Source of the DNA: Hyphomicrobiales bacterium
GTDB lineage: Bacteria; Pseudomonadota; Alphaproteobacteria; Rhizobiales; Rhizobiaceae
Direction: 5' to 3'
Assembly (NCBI GenBank): GCA_900467745.1
Contig: UBQW01000056.1
Span: forward strand, 1-64,000
Length of the DNA stretch: 64,000 bases
The notes under the pieces were generated by a model. That model was not told where the DNA came from. It ran no database searches and saw only the letters and a program-made list of their open reading frames with translations. A program made the position numbers and the translations under genes. Every line of letters begins with the position of its first letter. The stretch's first letter is position 1. Positions 1-9,976 of this stretch are shown here, one piece after another.

Positions 1-334
1 GAAGCGGCTTATAAGGCCCCAGAGCCGAACAAGTCAACAACCACACGCAAAGTTTTTTGACAGTTTTATAACACACTGATTCTGTTGGGGGAATTTCAAC
101 CACATCGGATAGCGGCCAGATTGGCTTTATGACAGCGCCGGCGTTTTTCGAGGCTGATCGCGCCGGAACAGCCCAAAACAGGCAATATTCGTCCTTCACG
201 CCGCATCGAACCGGCGCAATCGGCGTCATCACCGGTTTGCCGAACCGCCGTCGCCCTTTATAGAGTGCGCTTTATAGAGAGATGCGGGGCCGTTCCGCCC
301 AGCCATATATATAGACAGAGAGGACAGACGAGGC
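1..334. other. Intergenic region upstream of hrpB
   Basis: No convincing coding region is visible here. The left edge carries a leftward promoter (listed separately). A ten-base direct repeat, CTTTATAGAG, occurs at 256-265 and 270-279 (period 14), and an alternating AT run lies at about 306-312, just before hrpB. These are probably part of the hrpB promoter and leader, but I cannot assign -35/-10 boxes with confidence. Confidence 0.6.
9..37 (-). promoter_or_regulatory. Strong promoter-like element firing out of the window
   Basis: Read on the minus strand, a TTGACT -35 box (37-32) is followed by a -10 box that can be read as TTATAA (14-9, 17-base spacer) or TATAAG (13-8, 18-base spacer). This is a near-consensus housekeeping promoter driving transcription leftwards off the window. 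Its strength and the absence of any gene start downstream inside the window suit a stable-RNA operon, but the product is outside the data, so that is inference only. Confidence 0.5.
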
Positions 335-2800
335 GTGATCGACCTGCGTGCCCTGCCGGAGCTCCCGGTCTCCCATGTTCTGCCCGAGATCGGCGCGGCA
401 CTAGCCACCGCGCGGCGCGCCGTGCTCTCGGCGCCGCCGGGGGCGGGAAAGACGACGCTGGTGCCGCTTTATCTTCTCAACGAGGCATGGCGCGGCGATG
501 GCAAGATCATTCTGCTCGAGCCGCGACGGCTTGCGGCGCGCGCGGCGGCCGGGCGAATGGCGGCGCTCCTTAATGAGAATGTCGGCGAGACCGTCGGCTA
601 TCGCATGCGGCTCGATACCAGGATCTCCCAGCGCACGCGCATCGAGGTGGTGACCGAGGGCGTGTTCGCGCGGATGATCCTCGACGATCCCGAGCTCTCC
701 GGCGTATCGGCGGTGATCTTCGACGAATTTCACGAGCGGTCGCTCGACGCCGATTTCGGGCTGGCGCTGGCGCTCGACGTGCAATCGGCGCTGCGCGAGG
801 ATCTCAGGGTCCTGGTCATGTCGGCGACGCTCGATGTGGCCGGCGTGGTGACGCTGCTCGACAACCCGCCCTTGATCGAGAGCATGGGACGCAGCTTCCC
901 GATCGATATCCGCTACCAGGACCGGCCGGGCGGCGAGCGGATCGAGGATACGATGACGCGCGCCATTGTCGACGCGCACAGAGCAGAGAGCGGATCGATC
1001 CTCGCCTTTCTGCCCGGACAGGCCGAAATCACCAGGACGGCCGCGCGGCTACGGGAGCGGTTCGACGCGGCTACCGTGATCGCGCCGCTCTACGGCAATC
1101 TCAGCCAGAAGGAACAGGACGCGGCGATCCGGCCGGCGGCGGTGGGTACCCGCAAGATCGTGCTGGCGACCTCGATCGCCGAGACGTCGATCACCATCGA
1201 CGGCGTCCGGATCGTGATCGACAGCGGCTTGCAGCGTCTGCCGGTGTTCGAGGCATCGACAGGGATCACCCGGCTGGAGACGGTGCGGGTATCGCGGGCC
1301 TCGGCCGACCAACGCGCCGGACGCGCAGGGCGAACGGAGCCTGGGATTGCCATCCGGCTCTGGCACCAGGGGCAGACGGCGGCGATGCCCGCCTTCACGC
1401 CGCCGCAGATCCTCTCGACCGATCTTTCCGGCCTCGTGCTCGACCTCGCCCATTGGGGCGTTCAGGATACGCGGGCGCTCGGCTTCATGGACCAGCCGCC
1501 GGAGACGACGCTTGCGGAGGCGCGCGCGCTGCTGCGCGAACTCGGCGCACTCGATCGGGATGGCGGACTGACGGCGCGCGGGCGGGAGATGCGTGATATG
1601 GCGCTTCCTCCTCGGCTGGCGGCGATGGTGCTCTCCTCGGGCGAAACCGGCCACGCCAGGGAGGCGGCGATGATGGCCGTGCTTCTGACGGAACAGGGAT
1701 TGGGTGGCACGAGCATCGATCTCGAGGACCGGCTGCGCCGGTTCAAATCCGAGCGCGGCGAGCGGGCCGAGGCGGCGCGGCAGCTGGCGGGACGGCTGGC
1801 CAAGGGGCGCGACCAGATTGTGGCGGACGAGCCGGGACTTGCAGGCCGGTTGCTTACTCACGCCTTTCCCGATCGCATCGCGCTGCAGCGCGGCGGGCGT
1901 GGGCGCTTCGTGATGGCCAATGGACGCGGCGCAGAGATTGCCGAGACCGAACGGCTGGCGAGCAGCCCGATGCTTGTGATTGCCGATCTCACGGGCCGGG
2001 CGGCGCAGGCGCGGATTCTCGCGGCGGCCGAGGTGACGCGCGGGGATGTCGAGGCGGAGCTGCCGGGCGCGATCCGCACCGACGACCAGACCTTCTTCGA
2101 CCGGCAAAGCAAGCAGGTGCGGGCAAGGCGGGCGACGCGGCTCGGCGCCATCGTTTTCGACGAGACGCCGCTGCCCCGGCCATCCGGCGAGGCCGTCACG
2201 CGGGCGCTGGCCGAGGGGATCAAGGAGATGGGGCTGGAGCAGCTGCCGTTTTCCAAGGAAGCGATGCAACTGCGCGAGCGGATCGGCTTTCTTTATAGAA
2301 GCATCGGCGCGCCATGGCCTGATATGAGCGAGGCGGCGCTGCTTGCCCGCATGGACGACTGGTTCATTCCCTATCAGGCGGATGCGCGCGGGCTTTCCGA
2401 CATTTCGGCGGGTGGGCTTTCGAACGGATTGATGGCGCTGGTGCCGCATGAGCTGCAGCGCGACCTTTCGCGGCTGGCGCCGACGCATTTCGAGGCGCCG
2501 ACCGGGCAGCGGCATCCGATACAATATGACGGGGAAGAACCGACGCTGACGATCCGGGTCCAGGAGCTGTTCGGGCTGAAGGCGCATCCTGCCATTGCCG
2601 GCGGACGGCTTTCGCTGCTGCTGGAGCTGACATCGCCGGCGCATCGGCCGATCCAGACGACGCGCGATCTTCCGGGGTTCTGGGCCGGGAGCTGGAAGGA
2701 TGTGCGCGCCGACATGCGCGGGCGCTATCCCCGGCATCCATGGCCGGAGCGGCCGGAAGAGGCACTACCGACGACCCGGGCAAAACCACGAGGAACATGA
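335..2800 (+). CDS. hrpB: ATP-dependent RNA helicase HrpB
   Basis: The 821-residue product is a full-length DEAH/RHA superfamily 2 helicase of the HrpB type. It starts at a GTG. Walker A (PPGAGKT) is at about residues 34-40, the DEFH box at 130-133, and motif VI (QRAGRAGRTEPG) near 325-337. The helicase-associated region and the HrpB-specific C-terminal domain follow. The family unwinds or remodels RNA using ATP, and its precise substrate in rhizobia is not known. The stop lies six bases before actS, so the two may be co-transcribed, although they have no obvious functional link. Confidence 0.93.
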   Translation: MIDLRALPELPVSHVLPEIGAALATARRAVLSAPPGAGKTTLVPLYLLNEAWRGDGKIILLEPRRLAARAAAGRMAALLNENVGETVGYRMRLDTRISQRTRIEVVTEGVFARMILDDPELSGVSAVIFDEFHERSLDADFGLALALDVQSALREDLRVLVMSATLDVAGVVTLLDNPPLIESMGRSFPIDIRYQDRPGGERIEDTMTRAIVDAHRAESGSILAFLPGQAEITRTAARLRERFDAATVIAPLYGNLSQKEQDAAIRPAAVGTRKIVLATSIAETSITIDGVRIVIDSGLQRLPVFEASTGITRLETVRVSRASADQRAGRAGRTEPGIAIRLWHQGQTAAMPAFTPPQILSTDLSGLVLDLAHWGVQDTRALGFMDQPPETTLAEARALLRELGALDRDGGLTARGREMRDMALPPRLAAMVLSSGETGHAREAAMMAVLLTEQGLGGTSIDLEDRLRRFKSERGERAEAARQLAGRLAKGRDQIVADEPGLAGRLLTHAFPDRIALQRGGRGRFVMANGRGAEIAETERLASSPMLVIADLTGRAAQARILAAAEVTRGDVEAELPGAIRTDDQTFFDRQSKQVRARRATRLGAIVFDETPLPRPSGEAVTRALAEGIKEMGLEQLPFSKEAMQLRERIGFLYRSIGAPWPDMSEAALLARMDDWFIPYQADARGLSDISAGGLSNGLMALVPHELQRDLSRLAPTHFEAPTGQRHPIQYDGEEPTLTIRVQELFGLKAHPAIAGGRLSLLLELTSPAHRPIQTTRDLPGFWAGSWKDVRADMRGRYPRHPWPERPEEALPTTRAKPRGT

Positions 2801-2806
2801 GCCGCA

Positions 2807-4138
2807 ATGCCGAGCAAGAATAAAGAGATGGCCGACAAGGTCGAAAGCATGCCCGAGGAAGATCGGCAGAGCAGCCGTCGGCTGAGGCTGGAGACGCTGG
2901 TGCGTCTGCGCTGGCTTGCGGTCTGCGGGCAGACCGCCACCGTGCTGATCGTTGCGCTGTGGCTGCAATTTCCGCTGCCGGTGCAGGCGTGCATTGCGCT
3001 CATCACCGCGCTGGCGATCGTCAACTTCTATCTGATGATCCGCTATCCTGCGACGCACCGCATCGACCCGGTGGCGGCGCTGGCGCTGCTCGGCTTCGAT
3101 CTGTTGCAGCTCTGCGCGCTGCTCTTCATCACCGGCGGGCTGGTCAATCCATTCGCGGTGCTGGTGTGCGTTCCTGTTATCATCGCCTTCGCGTCGCAGC
3201 CGATCCGCTACAGTATGCCGCTGATCGTGGTGGCGTTGGCCTGCATCACCATACTGCCGTTCACGCCCTTCCCGCTCCCCTGGTTCGACGGGGCGGAGAT
3301 CGACATTCCGAGCTTCATGCAGTTCGGGGTGTGGTGCGCGATCGCGTCGACCATGACGTTTGCCGCCTTTTATGCCTATCGGGTCTCTATGGAAGGACGG
3401 CAGCTGGCCGAGGCGCTGGCGGCGACGGAACTGGTGCTGCAGCGCGAGAAGCATCTGTCGCAGCTCGATGGCCTGGCTGCAGCGGCAGCGCATGAATTGG
3501 GAACGCCGCTCGCCACCATCAGCGTCGTTGCCAAGGAGATGGAGCGGGAGCTGAAGGATGACGATCGCTTCCGCGAGGATGTGCAGTTGCTGCGCAGCCA
3601 GAGCGAGCGCTGCCGCGACATCCTCCGCCGGCTGACGACGCTTTCAGCCGAGGGCGATGCGCATCTGAGGCGGTTGCCGCTCTCCTCGATGATGGAGGAG
3701 ATCGTCGCACCGCATCGCGAATTCGGCATCAAGCTCAACCTGGTCGAGAAAGCGCCGCGCAAGGGCGAGCCGGTGACGGAGCGCAATGCCGGGATGATGT
3801 ACGGGCTTGGCAATCTGGTCGAGAATGCCGTCGATTATGCCCGCCAGGAGGTGACTGTCACGGTGGAGCATGATCAGGAGCGCGTGCGCATCACCATCGA
3901 GGATGACGGTGAAGGCTACTCGCCCGACATCCTGCTCAGGATCGGCGAGCCCTATGTGACCAAGCGGCAGAAGGAGGACCGCGCGGGCGGGCTGGGGCTC
4001 GGGCTGTTCATCGCCAAGACGCTTTTGGAGCGTTCGGGCGCGGTGCTGACCTTCGAAAATCGCGGTCCTGATTATGTCGGCGCGCGCGTTCGCGTCGAAT
4101 GGCCGCGGGTGCTGATCGATACGCATTCGACAAAATGA
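2807..4138 (+). CDS. actS: Redox-sensing histidine kinase ActS (RegB/PrrB type)
   Basis: This 443-residue membrane histidine kinase matches the RegB/PrrB/ActS family. Several transmembrane helices fill residues 35-190 and include the quinone-site motif GGLVNPF (110-116). The H-box has the phosphoacceptor His at about 229 (AHELGTPL). The family's redox-active cysteine is kept at about 269 (SERCRDIL). N, G1 (DDGEGY) and G2 (GGLGLGLF) ATP-binding motifs follow. In the family, oxidation of this cysteine and binding of oxidised quinone turn the kinase off. Its partner ActR follows 68 bases downstream. In rhizobia the pair is linked to acid tolerance and to redox-responsive carbon and nitrogen metabolism. 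Confidence 0.95.
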   Translation: MPSKNKEMADKVESMPEEDRQSSRRLRLETLVRLRWLAVCGQTATVLIVALWLQFPLPVQACIALITALAIVNFYLMIRYPATHRIDPVAALALLGFDLLQLCALLFITGGLVNPFAVLVCVPVIIAFASQPIRYSMPLIVVALACITILPFTPFPLPWFDGAEIDIPSFMQFGVWCAIASTMTFAAFYAYRVSMEGRQLAEALAATELVLQREKHLSQLDGLAAAAAHELGTPLATISVVAKEMERELKDDDRFREDVQLLRSQSERCRDILRRLTTLSAEGDAHLRRLPLSSMMEEIVAPHREFGIKLNLVEKAPRKGEPVTERNAGMMYGLGNLVENAVDYARQEVTVTVEHDQERVRITIEDDGEGYSPDILLRIGEPYVTKRQKEDRAGGLGLGLFIAKTLLERSGAVLTFENRGPDYVGARVRVEWPRVLIDTHSTK

Positions 4139-4206
4139 GCCGATGGGGCTAAAGAAAACGCAATGCAATAGGCCTATATCGGGCTGACAGCGCCAGGATT
4201 GAATAA

Positions 4207-4782
4207 ATGAGCGAGCAGATTACCGACCCCTCCCCCGCCAGCGATGACCATATCGGCCCCGATGCGAGCCTCCTGATCGTCGATGACGACGGACCGTTCC
4301 TGCGCCGGTTGGCGCGCGCCATGGAGACGCGCGGCTTTCAGGTGGAGACAGCAGAATCGGTGGCGGAGGGTGTGGCCAAGTCCCACGCCAATCCGCCGAA
4401 ATACGCGGTGCTCGACCTGCGGCTCGGCGATGGTAATGGCCTCGAAGTCATCGAGGCGATCCGCCAAAAGCGCGACGATACCCGTATCGTCGTCCTCACC
4501 GGTTACGGCAATATCGCAACGGCGGTCACCGCGGTGAAGCTCGGCGCCGTCGACTATCTTGCCAAGCCGGCGGATGCCGACGATGTCTATGCGGCGCTGA
4601 CACAGCGCAGCGGCGAGAAGGTCGAGCTGCCTGAGAACCCGATGTCAGCCGACCGGGTGCGCTGGGAGCATATCCAGCGTGTCTACGAGATTTGCGAACG
4701 CAACGTTTCGGAGACGGCGCGCCGGCTCAACATGCACCGCCGCACATTGCAGCGCATTCTCGCAAAGCGGGCACCGAAGTAA
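4207..4782 (+). CDS. actR: Response regulator ActR (RegA/PrrA type)
   Basis: This 191-residue regulator has a receiver domain with acidic pocket DDD at 26-28 and phosphoacceptor Asp at about 70 (AVLDLRLGDGNG). A short linker leads to a Fis-type helix-turn-helix at the C-terminus (SETARRLNMHRRTLQ), the standard RegA/ActR layout. It would be phosphorylated by ActS and bind DNA as a dimer. The 68-base gap after actS contains no terminator-like hairpin, so the genes are probably one operon. It converges with mmcB, only eight bases away. Confidence 0.95.
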   Translation: MSEQITDPSPASDDHIGPDASLLIVDDDGPFLRRLARAMETRGFQVETAESVAEGVAKSHANPPKYAVLDLRLGDGNGLEVIEAIRQKRDDTRIVVLTGYGNIATAVTAVKLGAVDYLAKPADADDVYAALTQRSGEKVELPENPMSADRVRWEHIQRVYEICERNVSETARRLNMHRRTLQRILAKRAPK

Positions 4783-4790
4783 ATTCAAGC

Positions 4791-5285
4791 TTAGATATCG
4801 TCGACGCCGAGCGGCTTGCCGGTGGCCCATTCGGCCATCAGCAGGCGCTGGGCGGCCGCGCGCGAAAAGTTCAGCGTGACGGATTTGCGGGTGGCAGGCG
4901 CCAGTCTATGCTCGGGCGCCTCGCGGATCATGTGGGCACCATAGCCATCCGAGAGAAACAGGCCGCAATCCTCCGGGAAGATATCGAGCGGCACATCCTT
5001 GTGTGTCGCGAAGAACAGCCGGTCGCAATGCAGGCGGTATTCCGGCCATTTGCGATCCACCCTGAAGTCCTCGATCGAGGTCTTAATCTCGATGATCCAG
5101 ATCTCGCCCTTGTCCGAGACGGTGATCAGATCGGCGCGCCGGCCGCTTGCGAGCGGCAGTTCCGGCAGCACTGCATGACGCATCTCGTGAAGTAGAATTT
5201 GAGTGCCGCGACGCACCAGCATGGCCCTGTCCGATTGCCGGCCATCGATTAACGGATTGTTATTGTAAACACTCAAAATCGTCAT
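4791..5285 (-). CDS. mmcB: MmcB family DNA repair protein
   Basis: The product (164 residues from the preferred ATG at 5285) matches the alphaproteobacterial MmcB family, whose Caulobacter member is needed for resistance to mitomycin C. It shows a PD-(D/E)XK nuclease-like signature: Asp in RRADL (about 52) and EIK (about 66-68) at the end of the next strand. An upstream in-frame start at 5384 would add 33 poorly conserved-looking residues, so I chose the internal ATG where the family sequence begins (MTILSVYNNNPL). The gene stands alone between actR and the L,D-transpeptidase gene and has its own promoter region. Confidence 0.8.
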   Translation of the reverse strand: MTILSVYNNNPLIDGRQSDRAMLVRRGTQILLHEMRHAVLPELPLASGRRADLITVSDKGEIWIIEIKTSIEDFRVDRKWPEYRLHCDRLFFATHKDVPLDIFPEDCGLFLSDGYGAHMIREAPEHRLAPATRKSVTLNFSRAAAQRLLMAEWATGKPLGVDDI

Positions 5286-5466
5286 GGATAAGTTGGGGTC
5301 CGGTGCCAGCGTTGTTGCAAAAAAACCATGCGGTTCTAGTTTGCCATTGCGTAATTGCTCCGCCGCATTGCAACAGCTTGCCAAGGCGAAGTTAATCGAA
5401 AATAAACCATAATCTAAGATGGTTCGAAAGAACGATCCTCCCTTGCCCCATTCTTAAGAGACATCC

Positions 5467-6156
5467 ATGCGCATCCGCAATGCACTTCCTGTATTCGGCC
5501 TGATGGCGACGCTCGCTCTGGCCGGTTGCTCCACGACTTCCGAGAGCGCCTCTGTTGAAAACAAGGCTGCCATGCCGGGTCCGACAGTCCAGACCGCGCA
5601 GATCTTTGACGACGCTTACGGCGTCACCACGGATGCCGGATATTCGCTGCCAGCGATCCCGATCCAGAAGGTCAAGCCGCAGTTCCACAGGCAGGTTGTC
5701 TCCTACGAAACCACGGAACGTCCGGGCACGATCATCGTCAACACCCGCGAACGCTTCCTCTACTACATCATGCCCGGCGGCAAGGCGATGCGCTACGGCA
5801 TCGGCGTCGGCAAGCAGGGCTTCGCATGGGCCGGCACCGCATACGTCGCCTGGAAGCAGGAATGGCCGAACTGGCATCCCCCGAAGGAAATGGCCGTTCG
5901 CCGCCCCGAGATCGCCAAGTACGTCGAAGACGGCATGGGTCCTGGCCTTTCCAACCCGCTCGGCGCGCGCGCCATGTACCTCTTCAACGAAGAAGGCAAG
6001 GACACGCTGTTCCGCCTGCACGGCACGCCGGAATGGGCTTCGATCGGCACTGCCGCTTCTTCGGGCTGCATCCGTCTGATCAACCAGGACGTCATCGACC
6101 TCTACAGCCGTGTCCGTCCGGGTAAGACGACCTCCAAAGTCATCGTTATCCAGTAA
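5467..6156 (+). CDS. Lipoprotein L,D-transpeptidase (YkuD domain)
   Basis: The 229-residue protein begins with a lipoprotein signal peptide ending in the lipobox LALAGC (Cys21), so it should be anchored in the envelope. The YkuD catalytic domain spans roughly residues 85-225. It carries the active-site signature His185 and S-G-C-I-R, with the nucleophile Cys at about 201. Such enzymes form 3-3 peptidoglycan cross-links or attach proteins to peptidoglycan; which of these this one does cannot be read from sequence. It is monocistronic, with a strong terminator right after it. Rhizobiaceae encode many paralogues, so no gene symbol is given. Confidence 0.9.
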   Translation: MRIRNALPVFGLMATLALAGCSTTSESASVENKAAMPGPTVQTAQIFDDAYGVTTDAGYSLPAIPIQKVKPQFHRQVVSYETTERPGTIIVNTRERFLYYIMPGGKAMRYGIGVGKQGFAWAGTAYVAWKQEWPNWHPPKEMAVRRPEIAKYVEDGMGPGLSNPLGARAMYLFNEEGKDTLFRLHGTPEWASIGTAASSGCIRLINQDVIDLYSRVRPGKTTSKVIVIQ

Positions 6157-6194
6157 GTTGGGTCATCCAATAAGCTGGACCTGAAATTCGGTAT

Positions 6195-6235
6195 AAAAAA
6201 GGCCGCCGGGACATTCGCTCCGGCGGCCTTTTTGT
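6195..6235. terminator. Intrinsic terminator between L,D-transpeptidase gene and glcB
   Basis: A nine-base-pair GC-rich stem (GGCCGCCGG at 6201-6209 with CCGGCGGCC at 6220-6228) is flanked by an A-run on the left and a T-run on the right. It can stop both the plus-strand transpeptidase transcript and the minus-strand glcB transcript. Confidence 0.9.
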
Positions 6236-6251
6236 TATCTATCGTTTGGGA

Positions 6252-8423
6252 TCAGGCCGCTTTCGCGGCCTTCAGTTCCAGGCGGCGGCGGTGCAGGACC
6301 GGCTCGGTATAGCCGTTCGGCTGTGCCCTGCCCTTAAGCACCAGCTCGAGAGCGGCCTGGAAGGCGATCGAGTGGTCAAAATCGGCGGCCATCGGATGAT
6401 AGGCCGCGTCGCCGGCATTCTGGCCATCGACGACGGCGGCCATGCGCTTCATCGTCTCGACGATCTGATCTTCGGTGACGACCTTATGGTGCAGCCAGTT
6501 GGCCATGTGCTGCGCCGAGATGCGCAACGTCGCGCGGTCTTCCATCAGGCCGACATTGTTGATGTCCGGAACCTTGGAGCAACCGACGCCCTGATCGACC
6601 CAGCGCACGACGTAGCCCAGAATCCCTTGCGCGTTGTTGTCGAGTTCGCGTTGGATTTCCTCCGGCGTCCAGTTCGGACGGACGGCGACGGGGACGGAGA
6701 GGATGTCGCTCAGCTTGGCGCGCGGGCGATCCTTCAGGCCGCGCTGGACGTTGGCAACGTTGACCTTGTGATAGTGCGTGGCGTGCAGGGCCGCGGCCGT
6801 CGGCGACGGGACCCAGGCGGTATTGGCGCCGGCCTTCGGATGGGCGATCTTCTGCTCCAGCATGGCCGCCATCAGATCCGGCATGGCCCACATGCCCTTG
6901 CCGATCTGCGCGTGGCCGGAGAGGCCGCATTCGAGACCGATGTCGACGTTCCAGTTTTCGTAAGCGGCGATCCAGGCGGCCTGCTTCATGTCGCCCTTGC
7001 GGATCATCGGGCCGGCTTCCATCGACGTGTGCATCTCGTCGCCGGTGCGATCGAGGAAGCCGGTGTTGATGAAGACGACGCGCTCGCGGGCGGCGCGGAT
7101 GCATTCCTTGAGGTTGACGGTCGTGCGGCGCTCCTCGTCCATGATGCCCATCTTCATGGTGTTTTTCGCCATGCCGAGCGCATCCTCGACGCGGTCGAAG
7201 ATTTCGACGGCGAAGGCGACTTCCTCGGGGCCGTGCATCTTCGGCTTGACGACATACATGGAGCCGGTGCGCGAATTCTTGCGGCGGCCATTCGGGCCGA
7301 TATCGTAGAGCGCGACGGCGGCGGTGATCATCGCGTCCATGATGCCCTCGGGCACCTCGTTGCCATCGCGATCAAGGATAGCCGGATTCGTCATGAGGTG
7401 GCCGACGTTTCTGATCAGCATCAGCGAGCGGCGATGGACCTCGAAGCTGGCACCATCCGGGCCGGTGTAATCGAGATCGGGATTGAGCTTGCGGATGAAG
7501 CTCTTGCCACCCTTCACGACCTCTTCCTGCAAATCGCCCTTCATCAGGCCGAGCCAATTGCGATAGACCTCGGTCTTGTCCTCGGCGTCGACGGCGGCGA
7601 TGGAATCCTCGCAGTCCATGATCGTGGTGATGGCGGATTCGAGCCAGACATCGGAGATGTGGGCGGCGTCGCTCTTGCCGATCGCAGTTCCTGCATCGAT
7701 GACAATGTCGATATGGATGCCGTTGTTCTTCAGGAGGATGTTGGTCGGAGCCCCTGCATCGCCTCGGTAGCCGGCGAAATGCGAAGCATCCTTCAGCGCG
7801 ACATGCTCGCCATCAGTGGACGTGATCGCGAGCGCGCCGTCCTTGATTGCGAGACCGGCGACGTCTTTCCAGCTCCAATCGACAAGCGGAACGGCGTTAT
7901 CGAGGAAATCGCGGACCCAGGCGATGACCTTTTCGCCGCGTTTCGGGTTGTAGCCCTTGCCCTTCTCCGCGCCATCGGCCTCGGAAATCGCGTCGGTGCC
8001 GTAGAGCGCGTCATAGAGCGAGCCCCAACGGGCGTTGGCGGCGTTCAGCGCGTAGCGGGCGTTCATGACCGGAACGACCAGCTGCGGGCCGGCGATGGAG
8101 GCGATCTCCGGATCGACATTGGTCGTCGTGACCTGGAAGTCGGAGCCCTCGGGCAGGAGATAGCCGATCTCGCGCAGGAATGCCTGGTAGGCGTCCATGT
8201 CGGTCGGCGCACCGTGCTGGCGATACCAATCGTCGATGCGCAGCTGCAGGGCGTCGCGCTTGGCGAGCAGTTCGCGGTTTTTCGGCGCCAGATCGTGGAC
8301 GATGGCAGAGAAGTCGGCGAAGAACTTGTCCGCATCGAGCCCGAGACCGGGAAGCGCCTCCTTGACCAGGAAATCATGAAGGACGGCTTCAATCGCAAGA
8401 CCGTGTTTTTCGATGCGGCTCAT
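6252..8423 (-). CDS. glcB: Malate synthase G
   Basis: The 723-residue protein is a full-length malate synthase G, which condenses glyoxylate with acetyl-CoA to make malate in the glyoxylate shunt. Conserved blocks are easy to see: [14 protein letters not shown], the [14 protein letters not shown] segment, and [18 protein letters not shown], which carries active-site Arg and Glu residues. An AGGAGAT ribosome-binding site precedes the ATG at 8423. The P450 gene lies 98 bases upstream in the same direction, but they are probably separate units. A long opposite-strand reading frame covers this gene and is a codon-bias shadow. Confidence 0.96.
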   Translation of the reverse strand: MSRIEKHGLAIEAVLHDFLVKEALPGLGLDADKFFADFSAIVHDLAPKNRELLAKRDALQLRIDDWYRQHGAPTDMDAYQAFLREIGYLLPEGSDFQVTTTNVDPEIASIAGPQLVVPVMNARYALNAANARWGSLYDALYGTDAISEADGAEKGKGYNPKRGEKVIAWVRDFLDNAVPLVDWSWKDVAGLAIKDGALAITSTDGEHVALKDASHFAGYRGDAGAPTNILLKNNGIHIDIVIDAGTAIGKSDAAHISDVWLESAITTIMDCEDSIAAVDAEDKTEVYRNWLGLMKGDLQEEVVKGGKSFIRKLNPDLDYTGPDGASFEVHRRSLMLIRNVGHLMTNPAILDRDGNEVPEGIMDAMITAAVALYDIGPNGRRKNSRTGSMYVVKPKMHGPEEVAFAVEIFDRVEDALGMAKNTMKMGIMDEERRTTVNLKECIRAARERVVFINTGFLDRTGDEMHTSMEAGPMIRKGDMKQAAWIAAYENWNVDIGLECGLSGHAQIGKGMWAMPDLMAAMLEQKIAHPKAGANTAWVPSPTAAALHATHYHKVNVANVQRGLKDRPRAKLSDILSVPVAVRPNWTPEEIQRELDNNAQGILGYVVRWVDQGVGCSKVPDINNVGLMEDRATLRISAQHMANWLHHKVVTEDQIVETMKRMAAVVDGQNAGDAAYHPMAADFDHSIAFQAALELVLKGRAQPNGYTEPVLHRRRLELKAAKAA

Positions 8424-8521
8424 AGACTATCTCCTCGGGCGGCGCGTTTTTCGCATGCTGCCACTTTGACCGGCTTTCATTCATAGTCAATCAGGCAATA
8501 GTTTGAAAGATTTATGCCTTT

Positions 8522-9925
8522 TCAGGCGAGAACTCTCGGCGTCACGCGCATCGGCAGGCCGTTCTGCGGCTGGGTGGTCAGTTTCTGCACCGGCCAGGGA
8601 TTGGTCTCATCCGTCATGTCGAAGCGGAATCGGTGCATCATGACAGCGAGCGCGATCACCGCCTCCTGCAGCGCAAAGGTGGCGCCGATGCAGACGCGCG
8701 GGCCGGCGCCGAAGGGGAGGAACTGGAAGCGGCTGATCTTGGCGCGGTTTTCGGGCAGGAAGCGCTCCGGCATGTAGGCGCGGGGCTTGTCCCAATAGAG
8801 CTCATGGCGGTGCAGCGTCCAGGGCATGATCAGCACGGTGACGCCGGCTTCGATCTCGACCGTCTCGCCCTTGGCGTTGGTCCAGCGATCATCCGATATC
8901 GCGGCGCGGTTGATCGACGGCGCCGGCGGATAAAGACGCAGGGCCTCCTCGAAGGCGGCGCGGGTGTAGGGCATGAGATCGAGCCATTTCACCGGCTCGG
9001 CGCCGGTGGCAAGCACACGGTCGATCTCTTCCTCCATCGCGTCGCGGATATGCGGCGTGTTGGCGACGCAATAGAGCGTCCAGGCTAGCGCGCGGGCCGT
9101 GGTTTCGTGGCCGGCACCGATGAAGGTGAGGATGTTGTCTTCGATCTCGGCGTTGGTCAGGCCGCCCGACTTCGCCTGCTCGAGCAACAGCGTCAGGAAA
9201 TCCTCGGGCGTCGCGTCGCGGTCCGCTTCCATGCGGGCCAAGCGCGCATCCATGGTCTCGCGGACGATGGTGCGGAACTTCTCCAGCACCTTCTGGCCAC
9301 CGATGCGGGTGACGCGGGGCACCCAGGTGGGGGCACGCAACAGGTCCATCGGATCGACGCGGCCCATGCGATGCAGAAGCGCGTTGACGTCGTCGGCGAA
9401 GCTGTCGGAGGAGGTGACGATCTCGCCCGAAAACAAGGTGTCGGCGAGGATCGCGAAGGTAAGTTCTGCCATGTCGCTGGCGATCTCGAAAGTCTTTCCG
9501 TCGCTGCCCGCTTCTTCGTACTTACTGATGTATTCTTCCGACTGGCGCAGCATCTGGCCGGCGAAGCCATTGGCGTGGCGCGGTGTGAAGACCGGGGCGA
9601 CGGCCTTGCGTGAGCGCTTCCAGACCTCGCCTTCCGCCGTCAGCAGGCCATCGCGCAGGATGGGCCGCAGGATCAGCTGGCGGATATCCGACATGCGGTA
9701 ATTGGCGGCGTTATCGACAAGCACATGCTTGATCAGGCCGGGATCGTTGACGATGATCGTGCGTTCGCGGAAGAACTTCGTCTTGATGAAGGGCAGCGTG
9801 TAGGACGGCTCGCCCCACAGCTCCAGCGGATTACGCAGGATGGTGCGGATGATCTCAAGCCGGCTCGGCGGCACGGTGCGCGGAACGGGCGCTGGCGGAA
9901 CGAACGGATCTGGACGCATGTCCAT
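8522..9925 (-). CDS. Cytochrome P450
   Basis: This is a soluble bacterial P450 of 467 residues from the ATG at 9925; that start sits about eight bases after an AAAGG ribosome-binding site and is preferred over the upstream TTG at 9934. The I-helix oxygen-activation motif AGHETTA, the K-helix ExxR motif (EEALRLYP) and the haem loop FLPFGAGPRVCIG (axial Cys about 412) are all intact, so the enzyme should be active. It has no N-terminal membrane anchor. No ferredoxin or reductase gene is adjacent, and the substrate cannot be predicted. The DUF1402 gene lies just upstream on the same strand. Confidence 0.92.
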   Translation of the reverse strand: MDMRPDPFVPPAPVPRTVPPSRLEIIRTILRNPLELWGEPSYTLPFIKTKFFRERTIIVNDPGLIKHVLVDNAANYRMSDIRQLILRPILRDGLLTAEGEVWKRSRKAVAPVFTPRHANGFAGQMLRQSEEYISKYEEAGSDGKTFEIASDMAELTFAILADTLFSGEIVTSSDSFADDVNALLHRMGRVDPMDLLRAPTWVPRVTRIGGQKVLEKFRTIVRETMDARLARMEADRDATPEDFLTLLLEQAKSGGLTNAEIEDNILTFIGAGHETTARALAWTLYCVANTPHIRDAMEEEIDRVLATGAEPVKWLDLMPYTRAAFEEALRLYPPAPSINRAAISDDRWTNAKGETVEIEAGVTVLIMPWTLHRHELYWDKPRAYMPERFLPENRAKISRFQFLPFGAGPRVCIGATFALQEAVIALAVMMHRFRFDMTDETNPWPVQKLTTQPQNGLPMRVTPRVLA

Positions 9926-9976
9926 ATGCTGCAAGCCTTTCGCGGAAGATTATGGCCCTCCCCGGCAGGGTTAGAG

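Noticed and set aside
1049-2737. A 562-codon minus-strand frame opposite hrpB
   Set aside because: Arg/His/Pro-rich translation without domains, lying entirely within a clear helicase gene; a codon-bias shadow.
6246-8486. A 746-codon open frame on the plus strand opposite glcB
   Set aside because: It is an exact antisense shadow of malate synthase G produced by high GC at third codon positions. Its translation is low-complexity (rich in D, R, G, V, H) with no family motif.
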